Translations under genes and position numbers: made by a program
In this document: piece after piece, positions 1 to 8,433 of the stretch
Numbering within the stretch: the first letter of the stretch is position 1
How the letters are laid out: each line of letters opens with the position of its first letter
Source: Candidatus Phocaeicola excrementigallinarum
GTDB taxonomy: Bacteria; Bacteroidota; Bacteroidia; Bacteroidales; Bacteroidaceae
Length of the DNA: 47,905 nucleotides
Assembly: GCA_019120125.1 (NCBI GenBank)
Contig: DWVR01000045.1
Location: 1 to 47,905, forward strand
Reading direction: 5' to 3'
Notes under the pieces: generated by a model
Told to the model about the DNA's origin: nothing
What the model saw: only the letters and a program-made list of their open reading frames with translations
Databases searched by the model: none

Positions 1-966
1 CGCAAAGACAGCAAGCATGTAGAAAGAAAATTTACTTCCTGTGGCTGTAGTTTCCAGCATTTTTTTTCGATTGCCCGCTCCTTCCGTTTTGGTAATAACT
101 GGATTTAAAGCTTTGAGCATATTGTTGGTGAAAACCAATAGAATGCCGTTTAGTTGATTGGCGACACCTTGAGCTGCATTCAGCATCGCTCCGAAAAAAT
201 GATTGAGCACAAGACCATTACCATAATTGCCGATTAAAGAGGACGCGCTTCCCAGAAAGCTCCACCCTGCAAACCCAGTCATTTCCTTCATCAGCCCTCT
301 ATCCCAATATTTTCTGATCCGGATGGTGCATTCCTCATAGTGCTTGTGGCAGTACACGCGCATGATGGTGAGCGTGACCAAGGGAATGCATGCCATCAGC
401 GAGCCGTAAACAATCAGCTTGTCGTGGGTGGTGTAGACACAGGCAAAGGCGACCGCCAGTTTCAGCAACGATTCAAATATTCCTATAATGGCATAGTATT
501 TCATGTTCTCGTGGGTGTTCATCGCCGCATCGTATGGGACGGTCATTACCGTGAACATGGTGCTGACAATGAGTGAGCCGTACACCACCTGGGCGGCAAA
601 CGTGCGCTCCTCAGGAATGTTGAGTATGCCGTTGAAGAAGAAATATCCGGCAATCACCAGAGCGATGCCGACTGCGAAGGCAATCCCGAAATGTAGCACA
701 AGACTGACGTTAAAAATGCTTTTCTGCTTCTCCTTGTTGCCTTCTCCCTCGGAATACGACATGAACCGTTGTGTGGCACCGGCCATTGCGGCGTTGAGGA
801 AGCCCAGCATGGCGATGGCTCCGCCCACGATGTTGAAAATACCGAAGTCGGACGCGCCGAGGGAGTTGAGAATCAGTCGGGTGGTGTAGAGTGAGATGAA
901 CATCGTGATGCCCATCTTCGCGTAGAGATAGCCTGTGTTCTTTATGACTCGGGTTGCGGTTGACAT
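1..966 (-). CDS. Wzx/MATE-like polysaccharide flippase, C-terminus beyond left edge
   Basis: Reading the minus strand from the ATG at 964-966 gives 322 codons without a stop, running off the window. The protein begins MSTATRVIKNTGYLYAKMG and continues with several long hydrophobic stretches separated by short basic loops, including LYTTRLILNSLGASDFGIF and a Gly/Ala-rich segment, which is the N-terminal pattern of oligosaccharide flippases of the MATE/MOP superfamily. Such proteins move lipid-linked repeat units across the inner membrane for Wzy-dependent capsule assembly. The family match is from memory of this pattern; substrate unknown. Its start lies only 5 bp after the stop of the HNH gene, so the two are probably co-transcribed and perhaps translationally coupled, an odd partnership for a capsule gene. 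Confidence 0.8.
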   Translation of the reverse strand, partial: MSTATRVIKNTGYLYAKMGITMFISLYTTRLILNSLGASDFGIFNIVGGAIAMLGFLNAAMAGATQRFMSYSEGEGNKEKQKSIFNVSLVLHFGIAFAVGIALVIAGYFFFNGILNIPEERTFAAQVVYGSLIVSTMFTVMTVPYDAAMNTHENMKYYAIIGIFESLLKLAVAFACVYTTHDKLIVYGSLMACIPLVTLTIMRVYCHKHYEECTIRIRKYWDRGLMKEMTGFAGWSFLGSASSLIGNYGNGLVLNHFFGAMLNAAQGVANQLNGILLVFTNNMLKALNPVITKTEGAGNRKKMLETTATGSKFSFYMLAVFA

Positions 967-971
967 TAATT

Positions 972-1859
972 TTATTGTTTGTTTTCTGAATTGGAGTTTA
1001 CTTGACAGAGAAATATATTCTGTTCAATCCACTTGTTTAAGGTCGGATCATGCGCGATGGCGTTAAATAAGATCTTTTTCAGGTCATTGATGTTCTCTTG
1101 TTCTTCTGCCATATCTGAGTATGAGCCTTTAATGGAATCAATGTCTGCGTGTCTTTTGGCTAAGACCTTTATCCGCATGATCTCTTCTTTAAGGTTCTTG
1201 TTTGTCTCTTCTTGGAATATCGGCAGGAGTTCCAGTTTTTCAATGGTAGATAAGGCTATCCGGGTGGCTGGCTTGACGGGGGCATCAAACGCCTTTAATG
1301 TCAGGTTGATTACCGGGAGTCCGTCCTGAATGGCCACGTTCACGTCAAACAGCTCCTCGTCTGTTACCGCGTCATAATATGCATTGAATATGAGACGGTT
1401 TCCTGATCCGAGCCATAGAGTGCCTTTTTTATTGTTGCATCTGTGGCATGTGGGGATCAGATTGTATGGGTGGATGGAAAATTCCGGAAGGATCTGGCGG
1501 GGAATGTAATGGTCCAGATCCGTCGCGTCCTGACGTCCACATATCGGACAGGTCAGAGTGATTTTTCCATCGTTGCTGTCTATTATTCTAGCACGCAAAT
1601 CTGCGATTTTAGCCTCGGAGTTATCGTATTGTATGTATAAAAAATATCCGTCCGATTCTTTCGCTTTGCTGTCATAGCTCCATTGGACTTGCAGCGTGTG
1701 CAGACTGTTCGAACCGGCCTTGTCATTATATTCCCTGAATCGGTCAATCATCTGTGGGTGAAGCCGCTCCATCCGGGTCTTGTTGTCTCCTTTTTTGGAA
1801 CTGACGATTTGCTGCAGGAAGTCAATTGGGTTTGTTTTCGCTTTCTTCAGGTTTCTCAT
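972..1859 (-). CDS. HNH endonuclease, PtuB-like (Septu-type pair)
   Basis: A 295-residue protein with a zinc-finger-framed HNH core in its middle: CPIC at 104-107, DLDHYIPR at 114-121, NLIP at 133-136 and CHRCN at 138-142. The first DH is the metal/catalytic part of the beta-beta-alpha-metal fold and the Asn is the central HNH residue. N- and C-terminal regions have no recognised domain; the C-terminal third is charged and helical. The gene starts inside the 3' end of the upstream AAA ATPase gene (38 bp overlap), indicating translational coupling. ATPase followed by HNH nuclease is the Septu (PtuA-PtuB) anti-phage layout, where the nuclease is the effector. Assignment to Septu is inferred from gene order and motifs, not from an alignment. 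Confidence 0.75.
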   Translation of the reverse strand: MRNLKKAKTNPIDFLQQIVSSKKGDNKTRMERLHPQMIDRFREYNDKAGSNSLHTLQVQWSYDSKAKESDGYFLYIQYDNSEAKIADLRARIIDSNDGKITLTCPICGRQDATDLDHYIPRQILPEFSIHPYNLIPTCHRCNNKKGTLWLGSGNRLIFNAYYDAVTDEELFDVNVAIQDGLPVINLTLKAFDAPVKPATRIALSTIEKLELLPIFQEETNKNLKEEIMRIKVLAKRHADIDSIKGSYSDMAEEQENINDLKKILFNAIAHDPTLNKWIEQNIFLCQVNSNSENKQ

Positions 1860-3369
1860 AACCGGTCAGTTGTTTTACAATGAATCTGGCGTTCAAGTTC
1901 AGCTTGTTCTCATCGGACTTAAGCCGTTGTATTATTTCCTTGTAGCTTTTCCCGTCGGCTTTCATCTGAGTTATGACTTTGCTCAGATAGGTCGCGCTGT
2001 CATCATAACCGAATATTTCATCATACAGGATGGATATGTTTTCTCCTAATGTTTCTATTCCGATCTTTCCTATCTCGGGAATGTTGTCTGTCCTCCTCAT
2101 CAGATAGACATTTTTCCCGGGCAGTTCGCGCACGACCAGTGGTGAGTGTGTCGAGACGATGCAATAACTTTGGAACCGGTTCAGAAGATGCATCAGGAGC
2201 TTGAAAAGGTCTCTTATCGCTTTGGGATGCAAGTGAACCTCCGGCTCGTCTATGATTACCAATGAGTCGAATGTTATCTGCCGGAAAATGAAGGTTATCA
2301 GAAGAAACAGTTGTAATTGTCCGGAACTCAGTTTCTGTATGAATTCAGACAATTGCCTTTCGTCTATGTCAAGTCTGCTTGCCTGGCCATTCTCATCTGT
2401 ATGTTCATTCCATAGCTGGTAGCCTGACAGATCCGGGATATATTTATGTATGATCCGGGAATATTCTTGAAAAATGCTTTCCTTGTTCAGATTCTTTTTC
2501 CTGATGGCAAGGACGGATTCTGTTATGGCGTTTATGGTGTAGTCTTTTTGTTGGTTCGCGCAGAAATAATAGTAGGGGAATATGGACGGATTCTCTACAT
2601 TCTTCCTGATGTTGGAGAAGCTGTCGAATGAAGTCGTGCATATGGACATGACACAGCTGAATAGTGGCAGTCTGTCATTCAAACATTCTTTTTTGTTGTT
2701 GATAAGGCAGTCTATAAGGTTGCTTAGCATGGTGGTCTTGCCTACTCCGTTCTCTCCGATAATTCCGGCGCACCGGTTGTAGTATCTTGCTTCAGGATTG
2801 AATTTCAGTATGAACGGAGCTGTGCATTCTGGATTGTATCCGGGATGAAACAGATAATGGATGCTGTATGCGTCCTTTAGGGGTGTGCCGTTTATGATAT
2901 ACTTGGCTTCTCTCCATGCCCGTTCCGAGGATAATTCCCGGCACAGAGAGAGTTGGTATCCTTCCGTGTCCTTGAACCGTTCATAGTGTTCTATCCGGAT
3001 GGAGCAATCTTGTAAGGCTGATAATATGGAATGACATTCTTCTGTCGAGAATCTTTTTCTCATGTTCTTGTAGTAGTCTGTCGTTATTCCCAGGGAACAG
3101 AAGTCATCGTCAAGTTCGGTGAATGTTTGGGGGATTACACTGTTTGTGTCTTTAGATTCGCCATGCAGGATTTTTAATTCTCCCAGAAAGAATTTCTCTT
3201 CTTCTGATTTGAAATAAAACAGAGAATACCATGTATAATAACCGAAGTCATTCCAATTCCAGTTGTGGTTCAGCACAAAACATGGATATTGGGATGGAGG
3301 AGAGACTTCCTCTATTGTGTATGATCTGGATCCTTTTTTTGTCTGTACTTCAAATCTTAACCTGACCAT
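1822..3369 (-). CDS. AAA/SMC-like ATPase, PtuA-like (Septu-type pair)
   Basis: A 515-residue ABC/SMC-class ATPase. Walker A is GENGVGKT at 205-212, an ABC-type signature LSSGQ lies near 347, Walker B with catalytic Glu is LVIIDEPEVHLHP near 375, and a switch His appears in VSTHSP shortly after. The roughly 200-residue region before the P-loop shows no known domain, and the C-terminal about 100 residues are charged. This is the OLD/PtuA style of overcoming-lysogenization-type ATPase. It overlaps the HNH gene by 38 bp. No reverse transcriptase is present, so it is not the retron-associated form. I saw no canonical promoter in the 100 bp upstream. Base composition is more A+T rich than the capsule and housekeeping genes around it, consistent with transfer. 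Confidence 0.75.
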   Translation of the reverse strand: MVRLRFEVQTKKGSRSYTIEEVSPPSQYPCFVLNHNWNWNDFGYYTWYSLFYFKSEEEKFFLGELKILHGESKDTNSVIPQTFTELDDDFCSLGITTDYYKNMRKRFSTEECHSILSALQDCSIRIEHYERFKDTEGYQLSLCRELSSERAWREAKYIINGTPLKDAYSIHYLFHPGYNPECTAPFILKFNPEARYYNRCAGIIGENGVGKTTMLSNLIDCLINNKKECLNDRLPLFSCVMSICTTSFDSFSNIRKNVENPSIFPYYYFCANQQKDYTINAITESVLAIRKKNLNKESIFQEYSRIIHKYIPDLSGYQLWNEHTDENGQASRLDIDERQLSEFIQKLSSGQLQLFLLITFIFRQITFDSLVIIDEPEVHLHPKAIRDLFKLLMHLLNRFQSYCIVSTHSPLVVRELPGKNVYLMRRTDNIPEIGKIGIETLGENISILYDEIFGYDDSATYLSKVITQMKADGKSYKEIIQRLKSDENKLNLNARFIVKQLTGYEKPEESENKPN

Positions 3370-4101
3370 AGCTATTTCTTTTCTAAATGGCTTATAATGA
3401 TCATCCTGATTCCGGTGTTCTCTGACATCGATTGTTTGTATGTAATCTCAGAGCTGTCTGTGGATATCCGGTGAAAAGGATTGGGAATGATGTACTTTAA
3501 GATTTGTTTTTGGGGAAAATCACTAATGAGAATTCCGTTCCGGTTTTCAGGAACGGCCTTTCTGAAACGGACACAGTCAGCCTTTCCGGAGCGTCGGGGC
3601 CTGAAGCCTTATTCTCTCCGGAAGGGACGGCCGGGGAAAGCGCATGGCTTTTCCTGTCCGTGTCGGTTGTGTGAAGTCAATTGGATGGCAGGATCCGGAA
3701 AATGGGGATTCTGCCTGTTTGTGCGGGATAATTCCGACGGGATTCATAATTGCTTCTTAATAGTCTCATCAACAATCTCTTTGGTAATATGCTTAACAAT
3801 CTCTCTAAAGTCTCTTTTACAATCTCGTGCGCCTCCTGGGCGTGCTTCGCCGTTACCACTCACATTGGGAATCTCGGTGAGCGGTAATCCGGTGTTTGGA
3901 AATATCGGCACAAAGATATGTAAAAGTTGGGAATAACGGTAGGATTTATGGGAAAAACAGCAGAGTGGCAATGATTTTATGGGAATATCTTGAGTGTCTT
4001 GAACCGCAGATTCACGCGGATTTCCGCGGATTCTTTTTTCTCACCACAGATTACACGGATTGTTTTAATTGCTTGTCCTGTCGGGTTTGTAACCCGACGG
4101 C
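3370..4101. other. Gene-poor 730 bp between two defence-like cassettes
   Basis: No convincing gene. On the minus strand, 3745-3850 carries three spaced copies of GAGATTGT, and two reading frames here each give half of an amphipathic helical peptide (EIVKET in one frame, REIVKHITKEIVDETIKK in another), suggesting a frameshifted gene remnant. An imperfect hairpin with arms ttaccactcac and gtgagcggtaa lies at about 3853-3888. At 4001-4061 is a copy of the interspersed 'cgcggatt / accacagatt' repeat seen many times elsewhere in the window. Confidence 0.4.
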
Positions 4102-4581
4102 TTATTGCAGTTTCAGCTCTGCCGTAGGCACCAGTCCTTTCTGTACCAGTTGCCTGTATTGCGGGCTGTTTTTCAGAATTGCGAATTTTTCTGTGAAAAT
4201 CCAGTGGACGGATTTTCTGATCCTGTTCAGATCTTCCGCTTGGGCGGACAGCCAGTTTTCCAGCCATGCTTTCTTGTTCAACATGGTCTTTACCTCGCTG
4301 GTAAATGCGGGGTGTATTTCCACGAAATATGCCAGGCTGTCATAGCCGATGGCGTAGTCCCATCTTGCGTCGTCAGGATATAATGCGGAGGTCTCTTTGT
4401 CTATATCCACGCTTCCGTGGAGAAGCTTGGTATCTTTGGCTTTTATCTTGGAGGCTTCTCCCTTTTTCAAGGCGGACAGTCCACTTCTGAATCCGTTTGA
4501 GATTTCCGGACAGTCTCTTACGGCTTTCTCGAACGGGGTGGTTTCGGCTTGTTCCTTATTTTTGCTTTTTGTCTTTTTCAT
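4102..4581 (-). CDS. Unknown 159-residue partner of AAA ATPase, possible nuclease
   Basis: I do not recognise this family. The start is fixed by an ATGA overlap: its ATG (4579-4581) shares bases with the TGA of the upstream ATPase gene (4578-4580). The protein is small and soluble, with a basic N-terminus (MKKTKSKNK) and no membrane segment. Residues 56-100 are the most structured part: GSVDID, then D75 in WDYAIGY, then E88-I-H90 in YFVEIHPA, followed by K98. Spaced D...E-x-H after a strand resembles a degenerate PD-(D/E)xK nuclease core, but this is inference from a pattern only. The tight coupling implies the two proteins work as a complex, probably ATPase sensor plus effector. A long aromatic/basic C-terminal helix region follows. 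Confidence 0.65.
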   Translation of the reverse strand: MKKTKSKNKEQAETTPFEKAVRDCPEISNGFRSGLSALKKGEASKIKAKDTKLLHGSVDIDKETSALYPDDARWDYAIGYDSLAYFVEIHPAFTSEVKTMLNKKAWLENWLSAQAEDLNRIRKSVHWIFTEKFAILKNSPQYRQLVQKGLVPTAELKLQ

Positions 4582-5741
4582 GATTGTCTGGCCTTTTCCC
4601 ATAAATACTTGCTGACAATCTCTGAAGTTCTTCCTGCGAACTGCGACAGACCGCCCCATTCGCATATTGCCGGGTTTTCGCTGCCGGCATCCAAGGTGGA
4701 GATGTCTGTCGATTGTACCTTGTTGCCTTTTCGGGTGAAGTAGTGGGTGCTTATCCGTTTCTTCCAGATACCGTCGAGCAGCTTTCTGTTTTGGGGGGTG
4801 TCGTCCAGGTTGAACAGCTCCATAAGGGGCTTGATGCCGTATTGTTCCGAATGCTCTTTCAGCAGGTTGAATGCCCATGCGAACTCCAACGGTTGGGTGG
4901 AATGGGTGGACACGATGACTTGGAATCCTTCCTGCATGAGCTCGATGACCTGCAGGAGTACGGAGAGGATGGCCTGAGGATGAAGCCCCATTTCCGGTTC
5001 CTCAATCACCACGTATCTGTATTGGGATTTCTTCACGACTTTCGATTCAGGTCCGAGCAGGCTGTAGAAGCTGAGAAGCAGGGGCATAAATTCTTTCTGG
5101 CCCGCGCTCCATGTCATGAACGGCAGGCTCATGCCTTCTATGTGCATGCGCATTTGCTTCTGTCCGTTATGGTTGTCCATTACGATGGTGCCTTCGTGGA
5201 ACACGTTCTCCTTGAACGCTTTCTTGAGTGAGGCCTTCAGCCGGGTCTGGATGGGGAATATCGTTTCTTTCGCTCCCAGACCTCTTTGCATGTAGAGGCG
5301 GAGGAGCTCGCTGAAGTAGCGCAACACATAGGGGGTAGTGGCCTCAAATTCCATGAAGTTTTTCAGCCGTCCGTCGTTCATGCTGAGAATCCGTTGCGCC
5401 GGGATGTAGAAGAGCTTTTCCACAGCGTTTTCGTTCAGCGGCCCCAGGAGGTGACTGGCGGTGTATCGGGTTCCGTCCAGTTCGGCGGATGTTTCTTTTC
5501 TCCAGATGCTTGCCGTACCTTCTCCAAAGTAGGCCTCGAGTACGAGCCTGGGGTTCTTGTCGAGGATGTAGCTGTATTTGTCGAGGGTGTGGACGATATG
5601 TTCTTTGTCGATAATCAGCTTCAGCAGTTGGAGAAACAGGCTTTTTCCAGATGCTTGCGGACCGACCAGCAGGGTAAGGTCGGCGAAGTCGACTGAAACA
5701 TGGTCAATCGGTCCGAAATTCTTTATGGTGAATTGTTTCAT
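4578..5741 (-). CDS. AAA/OLD-like ATPase of two-gene cassette
   Basis: A 387-residue ABC/SMC-type ATPase, compact and without a nuclease domain of its own. Walker A is GPQASGKS at 27-34, right after the N-terminal strand motif KQFTIKNFGPI typical of RecF/OLD-like ATPases. A signature-like WSAGQKEF lies near 210, Walker B is VVIEEPEMGLHP near 245-257, and the switch motif is VSTHST near 285. The C-terminal 80 residues contain GSENPAICEWGGLSQF, of unknown role. It has its own promoter (TTG-N19-TATCTTTG at 5767-5796) and is preceded by the wzc terminator, so it is expressed independently of wza-wzc. It overlaps the small downstream gene by 4 bp. Role in phage defence is inferred from architecture and neighbourhood. 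Confidence 0.75.
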   Translation of the reverse strand: MKQFTIKNFGPIDHVSVDFADLTLLVGPQASGKSLFLQLLKLIIDKEHIVHTLDKYSYILDKNPRLVLEAYFGEGTASIWRKETSAELDGTRYTASHLLGPLNENAVEKLFYIPAQRILSMNDGRLKNFMEFEATTPYVLRYFSELLRLYMQRGLGAKETIFPIQTRLKASLKKAFKENVFHEGTIVMDNHNGQKQMRMHIEGMSLPFMTWSAGQKEFMPLLLSFYSLLGPESKVVKKSQYRYVVIEEPEMGLHPQAILSVLLQVIELMQEGFQVIVSTHSTQPLEFAWAFNLLKEHSEQYGIKPLMELFNLDDTPQNRKLLDGIWKKRISTHYFTRKGNKVQSTDISTLDAGSENPAICEWGGLSQFAGRTSEIVSKYLWEKARQS

Positions 5742-5766
5742 GCGAATTGTCAGCTTTTTGATTCTA

Positions 5767-5796
5767 CAAAGATATGATTAAATAATCAATAATCAA
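5767..5796 (-). promoter_or_regulatory. Promoter of the ATPase/159-aa cassette
   Basis: On the minus strand TTG (5794-5796) is followed after exactly 19 bases by TATCTTTG (5767-5774), matching the Bacteroidetes sigma pattern TTTG-N19-TAnnTTTG. The expected start point is about 15-20 bases before the ATG at 5741. Confidence 0.75.
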
Positions 5797-5843
5797 GAGC
5801 CGGTGGTTGAAAATTAACGCCCCGCGCTCCGCCCTGCGGAGAC

Positions 5844-5895
5844 AAAAAAACGCAGTGGAGCGTTCCGCGGAATGTGCGGAGCCCTCCACTGCGTT
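5844..5895 (-). terminator. Rho-independent terminator after wzc
   Basis: Perfect 12-bp inverted repeat (aacgcagtggag at 5849-5860 and ctccactgcgtt at 5884-5895) with a run of seven T on the minus strand beyond the stem. It sits 25 bp past the wzc stop, so wza-wzc transcription should end here rather than run into the ATPase cassette. Confidence 0.85.
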
Positions 5896-5919
5896 GCCTG
5901 GGCGGCCGGCTGTCAGTTG

Positions 5920-8409
5920 TCAGCCGTTTTTCTTGTCCTTGCCGTAACCGTAGCCGTATCCGTAGCCGTACTTCTTGCCGTAGCCGTACTTGCCGTATTT
6001 GCCGTACTTGCCGTAGCCGTAGTAGTAGCCGTTCTTGCGCTTGTCCATGTCGAGGTCGTTCAGCAGGATGCACATGTTGGGAAGCTTCTTCTCCGTGCTC
6101 AGCGAGTTGACCATCTCGAAGTCGGACTTCAGCGTGTAGTCGGCGCGGCACACGTAGATGCTCATGTCGGCCTGGCGCGCGATGATCTGTGTGTCGGTCA
6201 CCATGCCGATGGGGGCGGTGTCCAGAATCACGTAGTCGAAGTGCGTGCGCAGGGTCTCGATGGCCGTTTTCAGCGCCTCGCGCGACACCAGCTCGGTGGG
6301 GTTGGGGGGCACGGTTCCGCCCGGCAGGATGTAGAGGTTGGGACTCACTTCCGACTGCTGCCAGAGGGTCTCGAGCCTGAGAGTGGGGTTGGAGAGGTAT
6401 TGTGTGATGCCGCTCTCCTTGTGCGACAGGTTGAAGATCTTGTTCAGCCCCGGCTTGCGGATGTCCAGACCCACCAGAATCACCTTCTTGCCCATGTAGG
6501 CGAAGCTGACCGCCAGGTTGGCGGCGTTGAAGCTCTTGCCTTCGCCCGGCGAGGTGGAGGTGAAGAGAATCACGTTCTGTCCCGGCTGGAGCATGTACTG
6601 CACATTGGTGCGCACGGAGCGGTATATCTCTTCCATGATGTCGTTCTTGTTCTCGCGGATCACGATCGGGTTCTCCTTGGCCGACGGACTGTTGGGCACG
6701 TCGCCGATGACCGGCAGCGGGGTGATCTTCTCGATGTCCGTGCGGGTCTCTATCTTGAAGCGGAGCAGGTTGCGCACGTAGATGAAGCCTACCGGGATGC
6801 CGAGGCCCAGGATGAGGGCGATGAGCATGTAGAGCTTCTTGTTCGGGCCGGTCACGCTGGCCATCGGCGGATTGATCATGCGTCCGTTGTTGGCTGTGGC
6901 GGCCAGAGTGATGGCGTTCTCCTCACGCTTCTGCAGCAGCATCATGTAGAGGTTCGCCTTGATGTCCTGCTGGCGTGAGATGCTCAGCAGCTGGCGTTCC
7001 TGCTGGGGGGCGTTGCTGATGCGGGCCTCGGCGCGCGAGGCCTGACGGTCGAGGTCGGCCTTCGTGATGAGCAGTCCTTTCTCCACGCTCTGCACGGTGG
7101 TGCGCACGTTGGCGCGTGTGGCGCGGATGCTGGTGTCGAGGGTGACCACCGCCGGGTTGCTTTCCGACGAGGTGCGGAGCAGGCGCTTGCGCTCCACGAG
7201 CAGCTGGTTGTAGTTGTCGATGGCCGTGGTCAGCGTGCGGTCGGTCAGTCCCACGTTGGCGGGGATCACCTCCCATTCGTTGGCCGGGTCGTTGATGTAG
7301 CTCTGGAGGAATTCCACCAGGCGGAGCTGGGTGGAGTTCTCGGCGCGTTTCTGGTTGTATTCCGAGTTCTCGCGCAGGGCCAGCTCGGCGTCGCTGCGCA
7401 GGTTGGTCAGTCCGGCCTGCTGCTTGTAGCTGGCCAGCTCGGCCTCGGTGGTGCCCAGTTCCTTGTTGATGATCTGTATGCGTTCGTCGATGAACTGTGC
7501 CGTCTTGCTGGCCACCTCGTTCTTGTCGTCGTTGGTGTCGCTGTTATAGAGGGCCACCAGGGTGTTGATGAAGTCCGCGCCCCGGGCCGGGTTGGTCTCG
7601 CCCAGGTTGAGGGCCACGATGCTGGTGGTCTTGCTGGTGGGTTCCGCGCTCAGGCTGCCCGCATATCCGGCTGCCACGGCGGTGGGGGGCAGGATGGTGG
7701 CCGTCACGTGGAGGTCCTCCGGCTCTTCCGTCTCTTCCTCTCCTTGCGGGCCGGCGGCCGCCTTTATGCTGTCGGTCGGCAAGGTGTTGTCGTTGAGGGT
7801 GATGACTCCGACGGGCAGGTTCAGCACGGCAGGCAGGCGGTCGAAATGATGGGTCGTCTTTATCTCATCGCCCTCTCTTGCGGCCACGTATTCCGCCTCC
7901 ACATCGGCCGATCCGTCGAGCCTGCGGGTGATGTCCAGTCTCACCGGCGCGTAGAGTGTCTGCGCCTCCTGCGGGGTCATCCACACGCTTACCGGTGTGT
8001 TCTTGTAGGGCTCGGTGGCGTAGCTGAACATGTGTTCCTGGCTGTAGCGGATGTACAGTCCCAGCCGTTCCACCACCTTGAGCACCAGGTTGCGCGACTG
8101 GAGGATCTCCACCTCGTTGTCGAAGTTGCTGGCCATGGACATCATGCCGAGCGACTGCATGTCGTCGATCATGCTGTTTCCGCCGAAGATGCTGCGGCGG
8201 TTCTGGTCGCCTTCCTTGATGAGCACGGTGGCGTTCACGTTGTAGGTGGGCGCCTTGAAGCGGAGGTAGACGAGGCAGCAGACGAGCGCCACGACGGCGC
8301 AGCCCGCAATCCACGGCCAGTACATGAGGTAGTCGAGCAGGATGGCCTTGTAGTCCACCGGCTTTTCGTTCTCGTTCTCGAAATTGTCGTTATAGAGTTC
8401 TTCTTTCAT
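5920..8409 (-). CDS. Wzc-like polysaccharide co-polymerase / tyrosine autokinase
   Basis: An 829-residue inner-membrane protein controlling chain length and export of capsule or exopolysaccharide. Order: N-terminal Wzz domain after a first membrane segment (about 30-50, WIAGCAVVALVCCLVYLRF), a long periplasmic coiled-coil region (about 300-500), a GNVR-like stretch, a second membrane segment (LYMLIALILGLGIPVGFIYV, near 530-550) preceded by Pro-rich sequence, then a cytoplasmic BY-kinase with Walker A SPGEGKS near 623 and Walker A' VGLDIRKPG near 645. The last 35 residues are an extreme Tyr/Gly/Lys tail (repeated KYG and YGYG), the expected autophosphorylation cluster. Start is 24 bp after wza; a strong terminator follows. 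Both parts (Wzz-like and kinase) are in one chain, as in other Bacteroidetes. Confidence 0.93.
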   Translation of the reverse strand: MKEELYNDNFENENEKPVDYKAILLDYLMYWPWIAGCAVVALVCCLVYLRFKAPTYNVNATVLIKEGDQNRRSIFGGNSMIDDMQSLGMMSMASNFDNEVEILQSRNLVLKVVERLGLYIRYSQEHMFSYATEPYKNTPVSVWMTPQEAQTLYAPVRLDITRRLDGSADVEAEYVAAREGDEIKTTHHFDRLPAVLNLPVGVITLNDNTLPTDSIKAAAGPQGEEETEEPEDLHVTATILPPTAVAAGYAGSLSAEPTSKTTSIVALNLGETNPARGADFINTLVALYNSDTNDDKNEVASKTAQFIDERIQIINKELGTTEAELASYKQQAGLTNLRSDAELALRENSEYNQKRAENSTQLRLVEFLQSYINDPANEWEVIPANVGLTDRTLTTAIDNYNQLLVERKRLLRTSSESNPAVVTLDTSIRATRANVRTTVQSVEKGLLITKADLDRQASRAEARISNAPQQERQLLSISRQQDIKANLYMMLLQKREENAITLAATANNGRMINPPMASVTGPNKKLYMLIALILGLGIPVGFIYVRNLLRFKIETRTDIEKITPLPVIGDVPNSPSAKENPIVIRENKNDIMEEIYRSVRTNVQYMLQPGQNVILFTSTSPGEGKSFNAANLAVSFAYMGKKVILVGLDIRKPGLNKIFNLSHKESGITQYLSNPTLRLETLWQQSEVSPNLYILPGGTVPPNPTELVSREALKTAIETLRTHFDYVILDTAPIGMVTDTQIIARQADMSIYVCRADYTLKSDFEMVNSLSTEKKLPNMCILLNDLDMDKRKNGYYYGYGKYGKYGKYGYGKKYGYGYGYGYGKDKKNG

Positions 8410-8433
8410 GACTTTGGTTTGCTTTGATGGGGT

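Noticed and set aside
972..3369. Retron-associated PtuAB (Ec78-type) system
   Set aside because: No reverse transcriptase gene or retron-like RNA is present upstream or downstream within the window.
3481..3936. 151-residue plus-strand frame
   Set aside because: Low-complexity composition, no recognisable domain, no promoter, and it runs against the surrounding genes on the minus strand.
5872..6978. Long plus-strand frame of 368 residues
   Set aside because: It is the reverse shadow of wzc, a consequence of high GC third positions; the minus-strand frame carries the kinase motifs.
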